Assembly (NCBI GenBank): GCA_030512335.1
Contig: JAULSU010000007.1
Coordinates: 2,108,001 to 2,172,000, forward strand
Length of the DNA: 64,000 nt
Direction of reading: 5' to 3'
From: Immersiella caudata
Lineage: Eukaryota; Ascomycota; Sordariomycetes; Sordariales; Lasiosphaeriaceae
Shown: positions 56,752-64,000 of the stretch, one piece after another
Layout of the letters: every line of letters begins with the position of its first letter
Numbering within the stretch: position 1 is the first letter of the stretch
Program-made: the position numbers and the translations under genes
The notes under the pieces: generated by a model
What the model was told of the DNA's origin: nothing
Databases searched by the model: none
Seen by the model: only the letters and a program-made list of their open reading frames with translations

Positions 56752-58059
56752 CTTGGCGACGTCGAGGTATGGTGTGGTGCGCAATACCCAGCGACGGCGC
56801 CCAACTCTGAAGCAATTCCGAAGGATTTGTTTGTTTGTTGGGGGGGGGGGGTCGGTTTACGTTTTCTAAGCTGGAGATTTCGTTGATTGAGGGTCTGTGA
56901 TAGAGGAAGGTGGGTGGTGTAGGCAGGTGGAGGGGTAGAAGACCGAGGGATTGATATCAGCCGAGAGCCCCTCGTTATAAGACAAGGCGATTTTCAAACA
57001 CTCCCTCAGATTCCGGGGCACGTGCGAGCCGTAGAACAGAACCTAAGGCGTGGATAATGCACAGCTGATATCAGGCTTGTGACTTGTGGTTTTCCCGATC
57101 GGATTGAAGACCGCAAAACCAGTGTTGGGATGTAAACCGATCGATCGCGGGTTGAGGTTTGTGGTCCCGGAGGCCCGATATCTAGGCGCAGTCCCCTGTC
57201 CTGCTGGCCGGCTGGTGGCCGGGAAGGTACTTTGGAATTGCGGGAAAGAGGCGGCGAGTTTGTCACAGAGTCTGTTGTTGGCTGCAGGGAGCGAACACTG
57301 CAAAACCCGCATGCGAAGGATGAAAGATGGGAAACAAGCGTGCGAGAGGGAGAAAAAAAAGGATAGTAGACAAATCCCGCTCCAGCACAACTTAGCGCCG
57401 CGACAGGGCGTTCCCGGAAGGGGTTTGGTTCGCTGCAGCAATGCTGCGGGAAGCAGGTCAAGATGGCTTCCAAATGGCTGGCCCCAAACTTCCCGCTGTC
57501 TAGGACGGGTTCCGGGGAAGGGGGGTCCACCAGGGCAGGCCTGTCCAGTGTCATCCGCTTTGCTTAGTGCCCGTCCCTGAGGATCCCACGTTCCCACATG
57601 GAATCGCTTCTTCCGCCCTGACTTTGTCCTCAGGCCCGCGAAACGCTGTTCCTGCACCTCTAATATGACGTCTGTTTGGGTATGTGAAAAAACCTATTGT
57701 GGCGCCGGGGTGAGCAAGAACCAGTGCCGTTGGACGACGGCGCGAACCAACAATCGCCTTGTTATCTAAAAATACGAATGTGTGTTCGCCCGTGTCACCG
57801 TGGGAAACCCGAAAACGGGACTTTTGCGATTCTATTTCGTACCTAGGTGCTCAGGCGCCAAAAACGCACTGACCATTGCAAGCTCTGAAAGCCAGGGCTG
57901 CAACCTTTGACTGTCCATATCGCTGCGTACTCTCGAACGCGGTTGAAGCTTGTCATGACCGCTCACCCAACATTGATCGCCAACAACCCAACAACCTCAT
58001 GCTACTGAACTGCGCCTGCAAGTGAGTCTCGAGTGGGTGACCCCTCAAATTGATTAAAA
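56752..58059. other. Intergenic region upstream of the tyrosine phosphatase
   Basis: 1.3 kb, presumably its promoter and 5' UTR. Large overlapping open frames at 57006-57657 (minus) and 57086-57580 (plus) oppose each other and have no motif. A TACCTAGGTG near-palindrome is at 57840-57849. Confidence 0.5.
56839..56851 (+). repeat. Run of 13 G
   Basis: Homopolymer in the 5' leader of the phosphatase gene (C13 in its sense), about 90 bp before its ATG, next to three GTTT units. Prone to length error and to slippage. Confidence 0.9.
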
Positions 58060-58860
58060 TTGACTTGCTGTATCACGCAGTTTAAATCTACAGCGACCAA
58101 ATTTGCCTTGATGACTGAGCCAAACCCTCATTTTGGGGGTCTGCATACATGGTTTCCACATGGTGATTGGACCGCGCCCACGACTTTTTGAAGCTGCACA
58201 TAAGCATCCTGAAATCCAAGGTCGCGATGAGCGCGTCCGAGCCAGGTACAGGATCGTACGAGTCAAGGATTACAAGCTCCTCATCCTCCAGCAGGCTCAG
58301 GATCAAGATTCAGCCTCCACCTCAATGTGCATAGAATGTGCTCTGGAACCAGCCGTTAAAATTCAGGTAATACGGGTGTTGGTGGACCCGATATGCCTCT
58401 TAGCTTCACGAATAGCACGCTTCTGGGTGTTCCACAAACAGTACCTCTTCCACGTTGCCCCTGAAGAAACTTGTTGTAATTCCTGGTAGAGCGCCATTGT
58501 TGACCTGCTTGACAAGGATAGGTAACTTCCCCCCATATGCTGCCTATCAAGGCTCTCAGATACAAGCACACCTTTGGGAGAAACAAGGGCGGTAAGGAGC
58601 ATGAGTAGTTCAGGGTTAGTCGCGCTGAATATTTTGGAACTGCCAGGATGAGGGTGAATCTGAGGATGAGCAGGAGGATAGCAGAAATCATGACCACTGA
58701 GGTTGAGGCACCGCGGTACGTCTTCCGATTTGGATAAGTAGGATGAGAACGAGGAAAAAGCGGATCCTGGACGTCAGAACGATAGGGTGGCTGAAGTAGA
58801 TGCCTCCAACTAGGCATGCTACAGATTCGATGTTTATAGACAAGCAGCCAGAACCTAGAC
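58060..58860 (-). pseudogene. Possible coding relic, family unknown
   Basis: On the minus strand, pieces of coding-like sequence follow each other in changing frames: a hydrophobic stretch (YFSHPIVLTSRIRFFLVLIL), then VVMISAILLLILRFTLILAV, then SRSTMALYQELQQVSSGATW with KRYCLWNTQKRAIREAKRHIG, then LLEDEELVILDSYDPVPGSD. They are separated by stop codons and have no consistent GT-AG joining that I can find. This could be a decayed membrane-protein gene or a poorly spliced real one. I do not recognise a family. Confidence 0.3.
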
Positions 58861-59058
58861 AAGGTTGTTTGAGCTGTGACAGTTCCAATTCTGCTGATGG
58901 GAGTTGTCGGTGCTATCTATAATCATACACAATGCATACAATCTTACATTTTACACTTGGCCGCCCCCATTTGTACAATATATCCACCAAATCCTGGGTT
59001 CGGGATCTGAAGCGACACACAATCCACCGGGTCTGGCGTGTCACGGTCAACGATCTCT

Positions 59059-60879
59059 TCAAGCACTGGAGAAGATACCCGTGACTTGCCGTCCGCAGGT
59101 CACACGCTGCTCCACACTGGCCTTCCTCCCAGATCCTCCTTCTCCCAAGCGAACTGTTTTTCTTGGGGTGATCTGCATGCGCGTTGACTCTCCCAGCTCG
59201 CATCCGTCGAGCGGCGCGATGTATGTTGGAACATTGACATTGCTACGCTTGCTGGTCCCTGCTTACATGTCAGCTTGGATTTCATCTTGGGGTGGAATTC
59301 TTCCTGTACTGAGAGTAGAGGTCTCTCTGGATGTCAAGTTGAGTAAAAAAGGGGTTCACTAACCTAACTGATAGTACTCGTTCCACCCCCACCACAAAAT
59401 ATCAGCTCCGTAATTTGTGTCGCTGCTCGAGTCGCCCGATGCAGAGACATTTGTGGCATTGTCCAGAATAGCACAGGCGTGGGAGTTGCCGACAGACAGC
59501 CCGGACAGCCGAATTGGGATAACGGAGTTGGTTTTCTCGTCGAACTCGTTCAGATCCGAAAGCGCCTTAATCTTGGTGGGACCGCTGGAGATGTGTGTCC
59601 ATTTCCCATTGCCCAGGTTTCCCTTGATACCCTCGCCGCATGCCCAGGTTTCGGCGGCAATGCGGCCGAGCTCTCTGGCGGGCACGACTTCGGTGGTGTT
59701 GCGGTCTTGGAATTTGGTGGCGTCGACGGTGAAGTAGCTGTTTAGGCCGCCGGCGGCGACAGAGGTCACCTTTGGACGGAGATTCGTCCCAGTGTAGAGC
59801 TTATCGACACGAAGACGCGAGGGTTCGTCGACGTAGGGAGCTTCGACCTTCATCTCAGAGCCAAGCTGGCCGCAGGAGTTGTCACCAAAGACGAATACTC
59901 GACCCTCTTTGTCTAGAGCTAGAGAATGGAAATCCCCAGTAGAAATCTCCTTGATGGTATGCCCGCTAAGGCTTGTGATCTCGTGAGGCTGGTCGAAGGG
60001 TCCCTTTGGCCGTGTTTGCCACGTAAGTCCAGGAATTCCGAGTTGTCCTCTGCTAGGGAAGCTCTCCGTGCTGGAAGCCGCAGAGAAGACTCTCCCTTTT
60101 GAGGTCAGAAGGAGGCAGTGCTCTAAACCGCTCTTAATGTCGACAACCTTCTCCCCCCAGCCCAGCTGGGGAGTGAGAGGGCGATAGCTTATGGAGGCTG
60201 AACCAGACCAGAAGGGAATCCAGGAGGAATGTGTTGCTTTCTCGCCAGTGGCCTGGTCTGCAGAAGACACTGGCACCGAGTAAACGGATCCGTTCGACGA
60301 GAGGGCGATGACGCGATCCTTGGAGGTGGCTATCTTGACCAGACCCTTGCCCTTTAGGGTGACGACCGGAGCGGCGGTGTTCGGGGCGAATGCATTTCCC
60401 CATTGGACCAAATCACCCTTCTCTGTGACGGCAGCACCAAATTCACGGTCCAGCTTAAGGTCGCGGAGGAGCTGTCCGTCAAAGTAGCCGATTCGCCGTG
60501 GTGTCTTGATTACGGGTTCGTCTGAGTCGGGGGCTACTACTCTTCCAGCGTTGGATCCCCAGGCGTAGACACCGGGCTGTTCCCAGGATTTCTTGACCTG
60601 GGCGTGCTGGGAACCCAGAGGATCTTGAAGCACCTCCTTTGAGCGGGTTTTCTTGCGAGGTTTCTCAAATACCACCTCTGGGGTCTCCGCTACCGAGGCC
60701 TTGGAGTTGAAGACATACGGATACGCCAACACGGCAGCCCCGGAAGCACCGGCAACGGCGAAAAGTGGTATAATTGGGAGTCGGGTGCGAGGCTTGCCGG
60801 AACTAGCATAGCGGACCCATTGTGAGGTCTTCGCGACCTGGAAAGGTGATGTGCGCCGAGCGGCGAGCCGGGAGAGCAT
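59059..60879 (-). CDS. FMP25: Fmp25-like mitochondrial RCC1-repeat protein
   Basis: Yeast Fmp25 is an inner-membrane protein needed for complex III (cytochrome bc1) assembly. Exons 59364-60879 and 59059-59258 give 571 aa. The N-terminus MLSRLAARRTSPFQVAKTSQ is a mitochondrial presequence, followed by one membrane helix (IIPLFAVAGASGAAVLAYPYV, about 36-56). RCC1-type blades include VYAWGSNAGRVVAPD, LVQWGNAFAP, LEHCLLLTSKGRVFSAAS, DFHSLALDKEGRVFVFGDN and SHACAILDN. Unspliced, the frame stops right after WWGWNEYYQLG; a 105-bp intron joins it to TSKRSNVNVPTYIAPLDG and a 66-residue tail, completing the last blade. Divergent from COG3. Confidence 0.88.
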
Positions 60880-61368
60880 TGGCGTGGACGTGCTGCTTCT
60901 GAGCTCACGGGCTGTTGCCTATCCCTGGATCCTGACCGTTACGCGAGCTCTGAGGGGGATCGCAACAATAAATGCCGTGTTGGCAAACGGTGAGGTCACC
61001 ACGAACACAAAGAAGCTCTCCTATTGTTTGTCGCAAGCTCTACCTTGCATCAAAATCGCCGCCGTCTGAATAAAGTGGATCGGGCTCGGGGAAAGCTTGG
61101 CAATGAACTTCCTTGGTCCGTGCCCCACGTGGAGTTTGAATCGGCTTGACCGTGCGAGGGCTCCGGTGAACTGTACGGACCCGCAGCTTGAGCTCCCCGC
61201 CCAAGCCGCACGTCGGGCGCCGTTTCCGATGGAACAGCTGTTCGATTGAACGGCGTGCAGGTGTACATTCGGCGAGCACCATGACCTGACTACCTCAATT
61301 GAACTCCCTAAAACCCCGAACGAACCCGCGCTGGCAGTCAACGGGCACGCCGCCCACCAGCGTAAAAA
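60880..61368. other. Divergent promoter, FMP25 / COG3
   Basis: 489 bp between outward-facing starts. Open frames on the minus strand at 61021-61282 look like chance frames. No named regulatory site seen. Confidence 0.5.
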
Positions 61369-63913
61369 ATGTACGAGGATTCGTGGTACAGCTTTGTACC
61401 CGAGCACCACCAGAAACGAGGTGCGGCGCCCGGCGCCCAGAATTCCGGCCACCGGCGAAGGGAGTCGTTGTTGCAACAGCCTAATGTTCGTGGATTCAAC
61501 AGTAGTCGCTGAACAGGGAAGGACGAACGCGGCACTGACCTCAGCCAGGGCGTAATAGAACATGCCGACGCTGCGAACCCGCTATCGTCGCTCCTTGAGG
61601 AGCAAGACGACCCCAACTCGCCGCCCCACGCCACGCTGCTCCGGCGCGCAAAGTCATATTCGGACTTTTATGAAATCGCTACTGCCCAACTCTCCAAGGG
61701 TGGTCTCAAGAAGAAGCGAAGAAGGAGGCGGCACGACCGCACCTGGGAGGCTCTGGGGCTGCCTGCGCTCCCTTCAGACCCAGAGGCAGAGGGTGTTCAC
61801 GATGACACCCAGGAGAAGGCACTATTATTGGCAAGCCAGCAAGAGTACATGTGAGCCGAGAGTGTGTTCTCCCTTTCGTTGCATAACTTACAGGGGACAT
61901 GCAGATTGTATCATGATCAGCTGGCCATGACGGAGAGGCATCTTGGGTCACTTATTGAGGATGCCGAAAGCGCCCTGACGGACTTGGAAATCCTTTGCCA
62001 GTCCTTTCGAGCTGTTGAGGACCAGACCAAAACATTTCAGTCACAGTGCGACGACCTGCTCTCCGAAGAGAAGCGCCTACAGACCCTTGCTGACGAAGTT
62101 GGCACCGACCTGCACTTCTACGCTTATCTGGACAATGTCACGAGGCGTCTCAATGCTCCGGGAGCGGGTCGTCTCGTTGATGATGATGCCTTTGGTGAGG
62201 TCCTGGCCAACCTGGAGGCTTGCATAGCCTTCATGTCCAAAAATGTGAGCCTCCTCCTGCGACACGCCGTCGACCTTACGACTGACGCAGACAGCCCACC
62301 TACCGAGATGCGGAGCAGTATCTTGCCCGGTATCAATCTTTATTAACGAAGGCGCTCCATCTTCTGGAGGTTGGCTTCACCAACCGTCTTGAGAAAGTGT
62401 CGGCCGAGATATCTCGGCAGATCGTTGCGACGCAGTCAGAGTCGGCGCGGCACGCCCTTGCGTATGGCCGTTTCGAGGAGATGCTTGCGGAATCGTACTC
62501 TCTGATTCCTAACGTCCAAAAAGTGGTACGGAGCGCCTACGACCAGAATGGTCTTGCCACGTCAGGACCCAACTTCGACATATTCGCAATGACGGCCAAC
62601 AACCTATTCCAGGCCTACTGGGCCGTCAGGGACCGGGACCTCAAACCAATTACTCAGCAAGAACAACAAACCTTCAAGACAGAAGCTACCGCCGAGTCTG
62701 TAGAGACAGGGGCAAGAAACTTTGTCAAGCAGTGCTTTGAGCGGTCTTACAACGAAGGCTCGCTTTTCCGACGGGTGTTCTCTATCGAAGCACAATATTC
62801 CGCTGATCCCAAATCCGCTTTCGTGGCGCTCAAAGCCCCGAACCGGGCATTAGTGACGGGCACCAATATTGTGCCCATTGGAACAAACCTGCAAGCGGTC
62901 TTGCAAACCAGCGATTTGCAAACGATCTGCAACGTCGTCGGGTGGCTCACCAATGAGTATCTACTTCTCGACTATGACGAAGACGAGACGCCGTTCACAG
63001 GCCACTGTAGAGAGCTTACTGCACGGCTTCTAGCTGAACATCTATGGATGTTCATCGATGCTTTCTTTGAGGCGGAGATTGCCAAATCCATCACGCGCGC
63101 TGTCATTGCACCAGAGGCCCTCAAGATCGGGGCCGCTGCCAACGGCAACGCATCCTCCAATGCTTTCCCGCCGGTACGGCGAGCGGTAGAACTTCTGGGC
63201 ATGTTTGACCAGTCCATGCCCAAGGAGCGATGTGTAAGTGCCACCCCGATCCCATGATACTGAGTACGTCAGACTAACGAGAGCTCTTACAGCAACGCAA
63301 CAGTCCTGTAGTCTTCAAGATCGTTAAGGAGTCCATTGCCGCTCTTCACCGCGCCGAGACTCGCATCAAGTCGTCGAGAAACGGCACAGATCCGGACCTG
63401 TTTATGATCAAGAACCTGCTTATGCTTAAAAATGAGCTGCTAGCGCTTGAGATTGGCGATGTGCGCAGCAATGAGAGCCAGGCCAACACTATGCAGCACT
63501 TTGGACAAATATGGGACACACTGCGACCTCAAAATTTGATTGGCCTTCTCAGCAGCTTTAGCACGTACATCCCAGGATCCTCATATTGGTCGTCCGCCCG
63601 AGCGGGCACACCCACTCCAGCCAACGGGGGTGCCGCCGCTGCCGATATGCAGGATGCCAGCGAGCAGCTCGATGAACAGCTGCGGCAGAGCATCTACGCG
63701 TTTACGAGGCGGTGGGCGACCGCGTTGAATGAAGCACAGGGTAGGAAGCTGGGAGGCAAGAACTTGGCAAAGGTGGAGAGGGAGCTGGAGGAGATGCTGG
63801 ACCGTGCTTTCGCGAGCCAGCCCGAAGTGGTGGGCAAGCTCAAGGAAGCCATCCAGATCGAGGCGCAGGCTCAGAAGCAAGCACAGGCTTCGAAGAATCG
63901 AAAGGACGGTTAG
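61369..63913 (+). CDS. COG3: Conserved oligomeric Golgi complex subunit 3 (Sec34)
   Basis: Lobe A subunit of the COG tether for retrograde vesicles at the Golgi. Exons 61369-61485, 61549-61850, 61905-62244, 62295-63233 and 63293-63913 give 772 aa. N-terminal MYEDSWYSFVPEHHQK and HRRRESLLQQPN, then RAKSYSDFYEIATAQL, typical of fungal Cog3. The Sec34 domain follows: LYHDQLAMTERHLGSLIEDA, LTDLEILCQSFRAVEDQT, LHFYAYLDNVTRRLNAPG, and PTYRDAEQYLARYQSLLTKA. The first intron (61486-61548, 63 bp) contains the in-frame TGA at 61528-61530 and uses a weak GTTCGT donor; it is the least certain junction. Exons 4 and 5 are long and clean, with a coiled-coil C-terminus rich in Gln/Lys. The stop at 63911-63913 lies inside the window, so the gene is complete. 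Confidence 0.92.
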
Positions 63914-64000
63914 CTGAACAGTGTAAAGGAAGAACTGTCTCGACTAGACGATAGAGAGGGAAATGACACAAAGTGTGTTGGTTGGATTGCATAATGGCAG

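Noticed and set aside
57006..57657. Pair of opposed open frames of 182-204 aa
   Set aside because: They overlap each other and the plus-strand frame 57086-57580; no motif in any.
1..64000. Secondary-metabolite or defence gene cluster
   Set aside because: No PKS, NRPS, terpene synthase, NLR or HET domain can be read; the genes are housekeeping and unrelated in pathway.
1..64000. CRISPR arrays, bacterial operons, 5S or large rRNA genes
   Set aside because: Genes have introns and eukaryotic families; no direct-repeat arrays and no rRNA signatures were found by reading.

Overview
This window is nuclear DNA of a filamentous ascomycete. The genes carry short GT-AG introns, mostly 48-110 bp, with CTGAC/CTAAC branch sites, and promoters contain CT-rich tracts. 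Three proteins place it in the Sordariomycetes, close to the Sordariales: a full-length FREQUENCY clock protein, a DIM-2-type DNA methyltransferase (here broken), and a nuclear-encoded ATP synthase subunit 9 with a Neurospora-like presequence. All exon maps below were joined by hand by checking reading phase across splice sites; no alignment or RNA data were used.

Layout. 1-5 kb: the 5' end of an unknown gene, then SLD2 (replication initiation) and a secreted CBM19-like protein. 5.1-7.6 kb: a degenerate copy of the DNA methyltransferase gene dim-2, with several stop codons and frameshifts but readable catalytic motifs. 8.3-13.8 kb: a large protein with a mitochondrial presequence, divergent from a MYST (Sas2-like) histone acetyltransferase. 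15.7-25.5 kb: ATP9, phosphoglycerate mutase, MED9, tubulin cofactor C, GPI1 and a tiny two-helix membrane protein ending 25 bp before GPI1. 27.3-30.1 kb: RRP6. 30.1-35.5 kb: a 5.5-kb stretch without a recognisable gene that leads into frq (35.6-38.5 kb). It holds a candidate light-responsive element and an upstream ORF that overlaps the long FRQ start. 39.4-48 kb: prefoldin subunit 3, SEC14, the kinetochore gene mis14, a small unknown gene and RPT3. 49.3-56.8 kb: a folliculin/LST7-like gene, a gene-poor stretch with an intron-containing tRNA-Arg(ACG), and a protein tyrosine phosphatase. 59-64 kb: FMP25-like RCC1 protein and COG3, which are divergent.

How they work together. Most genes are unlinked housekeeping genes rather than a pathway cluster. 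The parts most worth attention are the dim-2 relic, which suggests loss of the main DNA methyltransferase if no second copy exists, and the architecture of the frq locus.
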